A DNA stretch of 33,766 nt. Source: an uncultured Verrucomicrobia subdivision 3 bacterium. Its GTDB lineage: Bacteria > Verrucomicrobiota > Verrucomicrobiia > Limisphaerales > UBA11358. Shown here piece by piece: positions 1 to 5,963 of this stretch (the first letter of the stretch is position 1; each line of letters starts with the position of its first letter). The stretch spans positions 1 to 33,766 of the forward strand of contig CAIPKV010000042.1 of NCBI GenBank assembly GCA_903865745.1, given 5' to 3'. A program made the position numbers and the translations under genes. Below the pieces are notes generated by a model. The model did no database searches. It saw only the letters and a program-made list of their open reading frames with translations, and was not told the DNA's origin.

Positions 1-878
1 AATAGTTCGGTTTCTTCCGCTGAGACCATGTCCGGGTGGGCGTCCAGCACCTGTTCCAACAAGGTGGTGCCGGAGCGCGGATGGCCGGCCAGTAAAGCCA
101 GCCGGTGGGGTGGCGCCAACTGCGTGGCAGCCTCAAACCATTGTTGCAGCACGTCAGCGGTGGCCTGGGTGGTCAGGTGCTGGAGGCGGGCGCGCATGAC
201 TTTCAGCTCGGCAGCGGGGCGGACGGCCAGCGGGAATTGCAGCGCTTTGGCCTCAAGGAAGGCGGCCATGGCTTCATCGTAGCGGCCCTGGCGGTCTAGG
301 ATGCCGCCCAATTCATAGCTGGCCTGAATGCGCAGCGTCGGGTCAGCTTGCGCGGGGAGGGTGCGGAGGAGTTGCTCGGCAGATTCGAACTTACCCGCCT
401 GCCGTTCAAGGCGGGCGCGGAGCAGTCGGGCAGGTCCAAACGTAGTATCGGCCTGCAAGACCCGGTCAACGAGTCCGGCGGCGGATGCGGTTTGGCGCTG
501 GCGTTCGTACAGTTCCGCCAGTTTGATGATGGCGAGGGGAGCGGCGTCTTTTCGCTCTGCGACTCGTTTCAGATAGGCTTCGGCCATAGCCGAATGGTTG
601 AAGGCGAGGCAGCCCTCGCCCGCAGCGGCGAGCGTCTCAGTTTTCTGGCCGGTGAGGCGCAGTGCCCGTTCAAAGTAGCGTTCGGCCGCGGCGTAATCAT
701 GCCGCAGACCATGCAGTCGACCTAGGTCTAGGAGGAGTCGGGTGTTCGCAGGATCACGGCGGCTGACGCCTTCCAGCATTTCGATGGCGGTCGAGAAGTC
801 GCACTTTTTCCAAGCCTCATTAGCCGCTTGAGCAATACGGTTCAAGGTATTCGGAGAGACCGAGGTGGCGCGCTTCAT
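1..878 (-). CDS. TPR-repeat sulfotransferase, C-terminus cut by window edge
   Basis: The minus-strand frame opens with ATG at 878-876 and stays open for 292 codons to the window edge, so the C-terminus is missing. The first 240 or so residues are helical TPR-like repeats (for example LLLDLGRLHGLRHDYAAAE and YELGGILDRQGRYDEAMAAF). At about residue 265 the motif GHPRSGTTLLEQVLDAHP appears. This is the 5'-phosphosulfate-binding loop of PAPS-dependent sulfotransferases, here in the form seen in TPR-sulfotransferase (protein-tyrosine-sulfotransferase-like) families. The protein would transfer sulfate from PAPS to an unknown acceptor; the rest of the catalytic domain lies outside the window. It lies 84 bp downstream of a pseudopilin gene on the same strand with no visible terminator between them, so co-transcription is possible. 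Confidence 0.85.
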   Translation of the reverse strand, partial: MKRATSVSPNTLNRIAQAANEAWKKCDFSTAIEMLEGVSRRDPANTRLLLDLGRLHGLRHDYAAAERYFERALRLTGQKTETLAAAGEGCLAFNHSAMAEAYLKRVAERKDAAPLAIIKLAELYERQRQTASAAGLVDRVLQADTTFGPARLLRARLERQAGKFESAEQLLRTLPAQADPTLRIQASYELGGILDRQGRYDEAMAAFLEAKALQFPLAVRPAAELKVMRARLQHLTTQATADVLQQWFEAATQLAPPHRLALLAGHPRSGTTLLEQVLDAHPDMVSAEETEL

Positions 879-962
879 GTTGGCAACGAAGTTAGTGGCG
901 ACCTTATTGAATGCAAGTCGTCTTTGAGCGGATTTATCGCCAACTGACGGAGCGTGGCAAGA

Positions 963-1847
963 TTATTTAAGGACGCTGGCGTGTTGTTGCAACCATTGCA
1001 AGTCTTCGTTGCCGCTGCCGGAAATCAACCGAACGTGGTCACCGTCGCCGCCGTTGGAATTCAGCCAGTTGGGATCGGGCGACGAGCCGGTGGTGGTGAT
1101 GGTATGGGCTAAGTCCCAAGTCTGCGGATTGGTCCAGCGGTGGGCTTCCACATGGCCATCGGCAAACGCCACAGTACCGAGATGGCCGTGCTCGACGGAA
1201 GGTCGATGAAAAAAATAGGAATTCGCGCCCGGCCCCAAGATGACTTGAAATGCCGGAAAGCAGACGCTGATGGGCGAGGTGTCAATGAAGGAGAACAGTT
1301 CGGTGGGATTGTGGGCGGCCACATCGGAAGTTTTGCGGAAAGTGAGGTAAGTTTTGACGTTGTTACTGACATTATACTGGCCCGTATATTGCCAATTCAA
1401 ATAAGAGTTCAAGGCATAGGTGCGCAGACGCGGTTGGAAGGTGCCGCCAATATTCAGGGAACTAGGGTCGCCGGGGCAGCGATAGACGGCAGCTGCCTTC
1501 ATGTAATTGGCAAACAGGGAGTATTGCGGGTCGGTGAGATAGCTGGGGTTTCCGAAAGCTGGGACATCGTTGTGTTCATCCCCAGCCACCCACATTTTTT
1601 TGTTCGGGTCAGTGCCGTAGCCGTTGGCTACCAGTTGTTCGGCGTTGTCGCCGGTGTAAAGATGCCAGGAGAGCGAGAGTTGCCGGAGGTTGCCCAGGCA
1701 TTGGATGCGGTAGGCCTGGGCTTTGGCGCGGGACAATGCGGGCAGGAGCAGCGCCGCCAGAATGGCGATGATGGCGATGACGACGAGCAGTTCGATGAGC
1801 GTGAACGCCGTGTGCCGCCGGGGAACGTTGTTGGCCGGGGATTGCAT
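963..1847 (-). CDS. Type II secretion-like pseudopilin (DUF1559-type, H-X9-DG)
   Basis: A protein of 294 aa. It has a short charged leader, then [16 protein letters not shown] (residues about 15-30), the class III signal cleaved and N-methylated by prepilin peptidase and forming the hydrophobic pilin helix. The rest is a globular extracytoplasmic domain. Near the C-terminus the segment [17 protein letters not shown] carries the H-X9-DG pattern of the large DUF1559 families expanded in Verrucomicrobiota and Planctomycetota. Its specific role is unknown; such genes occur in many copies and are usually orphans away from secretion operons. A similar gene lies at 23052-23735. The long open frame antisense to this gene (1140-1904, plus strand) is a GC-rich shadow. 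Confidence 0.9.
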   Translation of the reverse strand: MQSPANNVPRRHTAFTLIELLVVIAIIAILAALLLPALSRAKAQAYRIQCLGNLRQLSLSWHLYTGDNAEQLVANGYGTDPNKKMWVAGDEHNDVPAFGNPSYLTDPQYSLFANYMKAAAVYRCPGDPSSLNIGGTFQPRLRTYALNSYLNWQYTGQYNVSNNVKTYLTFRKTSDVAAHNPTELFSFIDTSPISVCFPAFQVILGPGANSYFFHRPSVEHGHLGTVAFADGHVEAHRWTNPQTWDLAHTITTTGSSPDPNWLNSNGGDGDHVRLISGSGNEDLQWLQQHASVLK

Positions 1848-1903
1848 CGCAGTTTCAAACGCAAGCTAACATCGGAACGGCTGACGTCCAAGCCCGTACT
1901 TTG

Positions 1904-2232
1904 AGCCACAGATTTTCACAGATGAAACACAGATAAGGCAATTTACGATATTCGATTGACGATTTGGGAAATAAAGCTGGGAAGGACTTTGCCCGCAGAT
2001 TCCGCTGATCAACGCAGAGCCGGCCATTTACGATATACGATTTGGGTAAAGTTCATTGAACCGCCTGTTGCAACTCTGCCTTGCGTCTCTGCCGCTTGGC
2101 GCCTTGGCGTTAAGTCCTGTTCCCCTAATCGTAAATCGAATATCGTAAATGTCCCCAATCGGTCTTCAGCAGCGAAATCTGCGGGCAAAGCCTTGCCGGC
2201 TGATTCGTGATCATTGGTGAAATACGGGTCTC
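1904..2232. repeat. Modular intergenic repeat block, left of VapBC
   Basis: This fills most of the 455-bp gene-free gap 1848-2302. It starts with the 36-bp ACAGAT-word repeat (1904-1939). It continues with ATTTACGATATTCGATT (1941-1957), a second ATTTACGATATACGATT (about 2029-2045) and the inverted partner AATCGAATATCGTAAAT (within 2126-2151). A CGCCTTGGCGTTAA module lies near 2100 and GATTCGTGATCATTGGTGAAAT near 2203-2223. The same modules recur at 2958-3036 and 3657-3871. The short frames here are repeat sequence, not genes. Confidence 0.75.
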
Positions 2233-2302
2233 CACACGGCGGCAGTTTTTCGCATTCTGCTTTGCAGTTGCCTGTAAGCAATACTGGCATTAAGGTTCAG
2301 CC

Positions 2303-2560
2303 ATGCATGCCACGATTTATGGGCGCGGTCAGATGGTGATTCCGGCAAAAGCCCGCCAACAGGCCGGCATTGACACCGGCGATGTGCTGTCGGTCGAGCC
2401 GGAAGGGGACGGGCGGATTGTGCTGGTGCGTCTCGAACGGCCCAAGCCGGGGTTGCCTCAAATCCGGCTGGTCCGGCGCAAAGGGCGGCACGCGGTGCTG
2501 ACCGGCGGCGCGGTGGTTACGCCGGAACAAATTCGCGCCGCCCTGGCGGTTTTGCCGTGA
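2303..2560 (+). CDS. AbrB/MazE-fold antitoxin of a VapBC-like pair
   Basis: An 85-aa protein with a SpoVT/AbrB-like swapped-hairpin N-terminus: ATIYGRGQMVIPAKARQQAG followed by IDTGDVLSVEPEGDGRIVLV (residues about 3-43). This is the DNA-binding half of VapB/MazE antitoxins. The C-terminal 40 residues would wrap the toxin. The gene overlaps the toxin by four bases (GTGA: toxin GTG at 2557, antitoxin TGA at 2558-2560), so the pair is translationally coupled. The start is the ATG at 2303. The complex would be expected to repress its own promoter. The pair sits between modular repeats on both sides. Confidence 0.85.
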   Translation: MHATIYGRGQMVIPAKARQQAGIDTGDVLSVEPEGDGRIVLVRLERPKPGLPQIRLVRRKGRHAVLTGGAVVTPEQIRAALAVLP

Positions 2561-2934
2561 AATATCTTTTGGATGTGAATTTTCTGGTCGCGGCGATGCT
2601 GGATTCCCATACCCAGCATGCGGCGGCCGACCGGTGGCTCGCCGGCAAATCACTGGCCACCTGCCCGCTGGCGGAAACCGGGTTTCTACGGATTGTCACC
2701 CACCCTAAAATTTACGGCGTAGCCATGCCGGTGGCGCGGGCGGCGCTGGGTGATTTTATTTCCCGCCATGAAGCGCTGTTCGTGCCGGATGACTTGAAGG
2801 CGTTAAATAGTTCGGCGCAGAACTCCGACCAGGTGACGGATTTCTATCTGGCGGAACTGGCGGCAGCCCATCACCTGAAACTGGCCACGTTTGACACGCG
2901 CATTTCACATCGCGCCGTGGAAATCATCCGCTGA
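2557..2934 (+). CDS. VapC-like PIN-domain ribonuclease toxin
   Basis: A 125-aa single-domain PIN protein, the usual VapC size. The acidic metal-binding residues are all present: D6 in LLDVN, E40 in AETGFLR, D95 in QVTDFYLAELA and D113 in ATFDTRI. The LAETGFLRIVTHP segment resembles the TA_system_VapC group that cleaves tRNA or rRNA; the target here cannot be told from sequence. Translation starts at GTG 2557, overlapping the antitoxin stop. All active-site residues are intact, so the toxin is probably functional and must be kept in check by the upstream antitoxin. Confidence 0.88.
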   Translation: MKYLLDVNFLVAAMLDSHTQHAAADRWLAGKSLATCPLAETGFLRIVTHPKIYGVAMPVARAALGDFISRHEALFVPDDLKALNSSAQNSDQVTDFYLAELAAAHHLKLATFDTRISHRAVEIIR

Positions 2935-2957
2935 AACCGGGTTTTATTGGCGGCTGA

Positions 2958-3036
2958 AGGTTTCCGCTTTCAGCCTTTGCGCCTTGGCGTTAATTCCCAC
3001 CCCAGTCGTCAATCGAATATCGTAAATCGTAAATGC
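2958..3036. repeat. Modular repeat fragment between the two TA operons
   Basis: Contains the GCGCCTTGGCGTTAA module (about 2977-2991) and AATCGAATATCGTAAATCGTAAATG (3011-3035). Both match, in the same orientation, modules at about 2100-2151 in the left repeat block. It is therefore a partial copy of the intergenic repeat that separates the two toxin-antitoxin operons. Confidence 0.65.
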
Positions 3037-3052
3037 CCCCCCCCATCCTTCC

Positions 3053-3080
3053 TTGACAGGTTTTGGCTGGCGGCTATTTT
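3053..3080 (+). promoter_or_regulatory. Sigma70-type promoter of the Phd/RelE operon
   Basis: A perfect -35 TTGACA (3053-3058), a 16-bp spacer and a -10-like TATTTT (3075-3080). Transcription would start near 3087, only a few bases before the ATG at 3091, so the mRNA would be leaderless or nearly so. No Shine-Dalgarno site is visible, which fits. Confidence 0.6.
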
Positions 3081-3083
3081 ACA

Positions 3084-3103
3084 TAGAATTATGAAGAGTT
3101 CTA
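3084..3103. promoter_or_regulatory. Candidate operator palindrome over the antitoxin start codon
   Basis: TAGAATT (3084-3090) and AGTTCTA (3097-3103) form an inverted repeat (6 of 7 pairs) centred on the start codon of the antitoxin and overlapping the likely transcription start. Phd/YefM antitoxins repress their own promoters by binding such palindromes; that this is the site is inference. Confidence 0.4.
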
Positions 3104-3342
3104 CATATACCATCAGCCAGGCGCAGGCCCGGTTGCCCCGACTGATAAAGGAAGACAGCTTTGCCATCTCCGTCCACGGTGAAGTGAAGGGCTTTTACCT
3201 GTCCAAGGAGCGGCTGGAAGCGATGATTGAAACCGTCGAATTGCTGGAAAACCCCGCCTTCGCGTCCGCCCTGAAGACCCATCAAAGCGGCAAAGGCAAA
3301 GCTTACACGGTGGCGGAACTGGATAGTGAATTTTCGGCGTGA
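3091..3342 (+). CDS. Phd/YefM-family antitoxin
   Basis: An 83-aa protein from ATG 3091. A longer in-frame start at 2947 would run through repeat sequence and the promoter, so it is rejected. The N-terminus has the Phd/YefM pattern: YTISQAQARLPRLIKE (hydrophobic and alanine-rich DNA-binding fold), then FAISVHGEVKGFYLSKERLEAM, where the hydrophobic strand and YLSKE loop match PhdYeFM_antitox. The C-terminal acidic tail (VAELDSEF) is the expected toxin-binding part. The gene ends in a GTGA overlap with the toxin start. It has its own strong promoter and a palindrome over the start codon, suggesting autoregulation independent of the upstream VapBC pair. Confidence 0.85.
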   Translation: MKSSTYTISQAQARLPRLIKEDSFAISVHGEVKGFYLSKERLEAMIETVELLENPAFASALKTHQSGKGKAYTVAELDSEFSA

Positions 3343-3647
3343 AGACCCAGGTGGTCATTCGCCAGCCGGTCAGAGATTTTATTGCCGCACTGGCACCGGT
3401 CCCGCGCCGGAAACTGTGGGCAGGTATCAAGGCCTTGGCCGACGGCAAAGGGGATGTGATTCAATTGGAAGGCAGCCTCGCGCCCTATTTTCGGCTGCGG
3501 GTAGGCAAGGTCCGCGTGGTGTTTGAGGCGAAAGCTGCGGGTGGCGAGCGGGTGCTGGTTTGCTTCTTCGCCGATTACCGGGCGACGGTCTATCAAACTC
3601 TGGCCCAAATGGTCGCCAACAATCTGCTCGGCGAACTTCCCATATAA
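3339..3647 (+). CDS. RelE/ParE-superfamily toxin
   Basis: A 102-aa basic protein starting at GTG 3339, overlapping the antitoxin stop by four bases. The pattern VVIRQPVRDFIAAL, then LEGSLAPYFRLRVGKVRVVFEA, then ERVLVCFFADYRATVYQTL follows the RelE/ParE fold: two N-terminal helices and a four-stranded sheet with basic residues on strands 2-3 and an aromatic in the last strand (ADYRATVY). RelE members cleave ribosome-bound mRNA while ParE members poison gyrase; sequence alone does not separate them. Pairing with a Phd/YefM antitoxin makes the mRNA-interferase role more likely. It is directly followed by the repeat copy at 3657. Confidence 0.82.
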   Translation: MKTQVVIRQPVRDFIAALAPVPRRKLWAGIKALADGKGDVIQLEGSLAPYFRLRVGKVRVVFEAKAAGGERVLVCFFADYRATVYQTLAQMVANNLLGELPI

Positions 3648-3656
3648 ACCACGGAT

Positions 3657-3871
3657 GGCCACAGATTCACACAGATGAAACACAGATAAGGCAATTTACG
3701 ATTGACGATACTCGATTTACGGTTTGGGAAACAAAGCAGGGCTGAGCCTTGCCCGCAGATTCGTGATCATTGGTGAAATTCGTGTCTCTCTGCGTCTTTG
3801 TTCCTTGGCGACTTTGCGTTAAATGCCTTTTCTCAGCCTTATCTGTGTTTCATCTGTGAATATCTGTGGCT
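3657..3871. repeat. 215-bp MITE-like repeat with inverted ends
   Basis: Occupies most of the 292-bp gap after the RelE-like gene. The ends 3657-3692 and the reverse complement of 3836-3871 match at 32 of 36 positions. Inside are a TACGAT-type array (3693-3730), GATTCGTGATCATTGGTGAAAT (about 3756-3777) and a CCTTGGCGACTTTGCGTTAA module (about 3803-3822). All of these also occur in the 1904-2232 block. It has no coding capacity. Confidence 0.65.
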
Positions 3872-3939
3872 AAAATAAGGTTTGGCCGCAACTTTAGCCG
3901 GGTGCTGGTGTTTTCTTTGGCATCCGTTATATTGATTTC

Positions 3940-4761
3940 ATGAAATTGCGTCGGGGCATCCTCAGCGGTCTGGCCGCAGTTGTCTGGCTTGTCAGCCAGC
4001 CACTACTGGCATCCGTTGCGCCGACGGACAATCCCTATACGACCATCGTAGAGCGCAATGTGTTCGGGTTGGTGCCGATTCCGCCGCCGGCGGCTCCCGT
4101 TGACCCGGCTACGCTGGTGCCACCTCCCAAGATTACGCCGACGGGTATCATGACGCTGTTCGGCAAGTTGCAGGTGCTGTACAAGGTATCGGGTGTGACG
4201 CGCCCGGGCCTGCCACCCAAGGATGAATCCTATGTGATGAGCGAAGGCGATCGGCAGGATGACATTGAGGTCCAGAAGATTGACCAGACCTCGGCCACCA
4301 TCACCTTCAACAATCATGGGGTTATTCAAGCCCTGCCGTTGGTGGCTAGCACGGGGGGTGAGGTCGCTTCAGCGCCCGGCGGCGGAATACCGCCGCCGGT
4401 GATGCCCACTCCGGGACCGGGTGGACCGCACTTTGGTTTTGGCGGACGGTTCGGGCACGGACGGTTTAATAACGTGGTGTCCGGTGGCGGTGGCAATCCC
4501 AGTGCGGGTGCCCAGCCTGGATTTGGTGGGTCTAGCGCGCCCGCTGCGCCGAGTGCTCCGGCTGCACCACCCCTGTCTCCAGAGGAACAGGTGCTCATGA
4601 TGGAAGCTAATCGTATGGTGACTCAGGATGCTGTAACCAAAGGTGATCTGCCGCCAATACCACCCACGGAAATGACTCCACCGGACGCAACCGGCATTGG
4701 TGGTGGTCCGTTAGTTGCCCCGCCATCAACCCCCGGCACGCCCTCAGCGCCAGGGGAATAG
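3940..4761 (+). CDS. Secreted PilP/GspC-like protein with Pro/Gly-rich tail
   Basis: A 273-aa protein. It has a cleavable signal peptide (basic MKLRRG, hydrophobic core, LLASVA near residues 22-27). Residues about 30-135 resemble the small beta domain of GspC/PilP-type pilus or type II secretion proteins: ERNVFGLVPIPPP, then ITPTGIMTLFGKLQVLYKVS, SYVMSEGDRQDDIEVQKID and ATITFNNHGVIQALPL. The rest (about 140-273) is low-complexity and rich in Pro, Gly and Ala, probably disordered. No other pilus or secretion genes lie next to it. It would act in the periplasm or at the envelope. The family assignment is by pattern only, and a lineage-specific envelope protein is the alternative. Confidence 0.6.
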   Translation: MKLRRGILSGLAAVVWLVSQPLLASVAPTDNPYTTIVERNVFGLVPIPPPAAPVDPATLVPPPKITPTGIMTLFGKLQVLYKVSGVTRPGLPPKDESYVMSEGDRQDDIEVQKIDQTSATITFNNHGVIQALPLVASTGGEVASAPGGGIPPPVMPTPGPGGPHFGFGGRFGHGRFNNVVSGGGGNPSAGAQPGFGGSSAPAAPSAPAAPPLSPEEQVLMMEANRMVTQDAVTKGDLPPIPPTEMTPPDATGIGGGPLVAPPSTPGTPSAPGE

Positions 4762-5021
4762 GTCTGAATAGGCCTTTGACGGTGTGCGCCCGAGTTAATT
4801 TCTTAAGCGGGTCATTTTGTGCTGGACATTGGGCGGCAAAAGAACGTTGATGGTCTCACAATTCGCCATGAAAACGTCCCGTCGCTTTTCAGGGGGTAGT
4901 TACGGCTGGCCAAAGGCTTGGCCGTGGCTGCGGGATTATTCTGGCGCGGTTCCAACGCCCGTGTCTGTGACCACCAAATGATTTCAACTCCAATCAGATA
5001 ACCAAACCTAACTACAAAACT

Positions 5022-5321
5022 ATGACCCTGACCAAACGTGACCTCGTCATCCGCATCAGCGAAGAAACCGGCCTGATTCAGACCCAAGTCTTCGAGGTGC
5101 TGCAAAAAACCTTGAACTATATCACGGAATCGCTCGCCAAAGGCGACAAGGTGGAACTGCGCAACTTCGGCGTGTTTGATGTGAAAATCCGCAAGGCGCG
5201 CGTCGGCCGCAATCCAAACAAGCCGGAGAAGGATGTGCCCATCCCGGCCCGCGCGATGGTGAAGTTCAAGGCCGGCAAGGAAATGAAGGCCGAAGTGCTG
5301 AAGCTGACCCCTAAAACTTAA
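5022..5321 (+). CDS. HU/IHF-family DNA-binding protein
   Basis: A 99-aa protein matching the HU/IHF fold throughout. The N-terminal helices are TKRDLVIRISEETGLIQTQV and VLQKTLNYITESLAKGDKVEL. The strand RNFGVFDVKIRKARVGRNP leads into the arm and contains the family signature, including the RNP tip that intercalates into DNA. It ends with VKFKAGKEMKAEVL. It would bend and compact DNA. HU versus IHF cannot be settled here. The coding sequence is followed immediately by a repeat: the TAA stop (5319-5321) shares its last base with the start of the ACGGAT repeat. The 260-bp gap upstream holds no gene. Confidence 0.93.
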   Translation: MTLTKRDLVIRISEETGLIQTQVFEVLQKTLNYITESLAKGDKVELRNFGVFDVKIRKARVGRNPNKPEKDVPIPARAMVKFKAGKEMKAEVLKLTPKT

Positions 5322-5350
5322 ACCACGGATTAACACGGATGGACACGGAT
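5321..5350 (+). repeat. ACGGAT iteron repeat, left end of GxxExxY cassette
   Basis: Three ACGGAT words at exact 10-nt spacing (starting at 5325, 5335 and 5345). It matches the reverse complement of 5886-5915 at 25 of 30 positions. The GxxExxY start codon (5339) lies inside it, so residues MDTD are encoded by the repeat. Confidence 0.75.
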
Positions 5351-5749
5351 CAAAGACCCGACTTCCACCGTGGCGGGCCAGCCAAGCTGCTGTTGAAGGC
5401 GGAGACGGAGAAGATTATTGGGTTTGCTTTCGAGATTTTAAATGAAATCGGGCACGGACTGCTGGAGAAAGTGTATGAAAACGCTTTGACGGTTTTGTTA
5501 AAACAGAGTGGCATCGCATTTGATCAGCAGCGCCGGTTTTCCGTTTTATTTCGTGGAGTTGAAGTGGGGGTATTCATCCCGGACCTGATTGCTTTTAATT
5601 CGGTCATTGTGGACACGAAGGTCATTGACCGGATTACCGACCATGAGCGGGGACAGATGTTGAACTACCTGCGCATCACCAAGCAACGGGTTGGTTTGAT
5701 TTTGAACTTCAAAAATGCTCGACTGGAATTCGATCGGATAGTCTTGTAG
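5339..5749 (+). CDS. GxxExxY protein (PD-(D/E)XK-like family)
   Basis: A 136-aa protein. The family-naming motif is GHGLLEKVYENAL (residues about 41-53), followed by VEVGVFIPDLIAFNSVIVDTKVID. In that stretch the D and the E/D-x-K-like pair suggest a PD-(D/E)XK nuclease fold (the family is often linked to PDDEXK_3); here the last position reads DTK rather than the usual E-x-K. QMLNYLRITKQRVGLILNF completes the conserved core. Biochemical function is unknown for the family. The first four residues come from the flanking ACGGAT repeat, so the start may have been supplied by the repeat; a later in-frame start is not obvious. The gene lies alone between inverted repeats. Confidence 0.85.
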   Translation: MDTDQRPDFHRGGPAKLLLKAETEKIIGFAFEILNEIGHGLLEKVYENALTVLLKQSGIAFDQQRRFSVLFRGVEVGVFIPDLIAFNSVIVDTKVIDRITDHERGQMLNYLRITKQRVGLILNFKNARLEFDRIVL

Positions 5750-5772
5750 CTGTCATCCGCGACGAACAATAA

Positions 5773-5802
5773 AACCACGGATGGGCACAGATGGAAACGG
5801 AT
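5773..5802 (+). repeat. ACRGAT iteron repeat downstream of GxxExxY
   Basis: AACCACGGATGGGCACAGAT followed by a third word in the same 10-nt phase. Direct orientation relative to 5321-5350. It forms an imperfect hairpin (25/30) with 5886-5915. Confidence 0.7.
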
Positions 5803-5885
5803 GTGATGAAAACTTGATAGCTTCTATTTTTTGATTTGGTTTCGTCCCTGAATTCTTTATTAAAAAAATATTAAGCCTGCTCAGT

Positions 5886-5915
5886 ATCCGTGTTTATCAG
5901 TGTCCATCCGTGGTT
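5886..5915 (-). repeat. ACGGAT iteron repeat, right end of GxxExxY cassette
   Basis: Read on the minus strand this is AACCACGGATGGACACTGAT followed by AAACACGGAT, an inverted copy of 5321-5350 and 5773-5802. It closes a 595-bp interval (5321-5915) containing only the GxxExxY gene. hisS begins 48 bp further on. Confidence 0.7.
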
Positions 5916-5963
5916 AACAAGGTCTTTGCTTTCCTAATTGATAATTTTTCTTAAACTGCCGGG

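Larger units (their letters stand above)
1904..3871. mobile_element. Repeat-bounded cassette with two toxin-antitoxin operons
   Basis: The ends are inverted repeats of 36 bp: 1904-1939 on the plus strand and the reverse complement of 3836-3871. They differ at one position (11th base, T versus A). A third copy in the left-end orientation lies inside at 3657-3692 (33/36 to the left end). The interval holds a VapBC-like pair, a Phd/RelE-like pair and intergenic repeat debris, and nothing else recognisable. No transposase and no clear target-site duplication are visible. It may be a composite moved in trans, or independent repeat copies that happen to flank the toxin-antitoxin genes. The element status is inference; the repeats are seen directly. 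Confidence 0.45.

Noticed and set aside
1140-1904. 254-codon plus-strand frame antisense to the first pseudopilin
   Set aside because: Mirror frame of a clear DUF1559-type gene with a pilin leader; the antisense product has no recognisable fold.
2947-3090. Longer N-terminus for the Phd-like antitoxin starting at 2947
   Set aside because: It would translate repeat sequence and the TTGACA promoter; the Phd/YefM homology begins at ATG 3091.
1890-3885. Target-site duplication around the TA cassette
   Set aside because: The bases next to the two 36-bp ends (GTACTTTG on the left, AAAATAAGG on the right) show no direct duplication.
1904-5915. CRISPR-like array made of the ACRGAT words
   Set aside because: Words are 6 bp with 4-5 bp between them; there are no unique spacers of 25-40 bp, and no cas genes are present.
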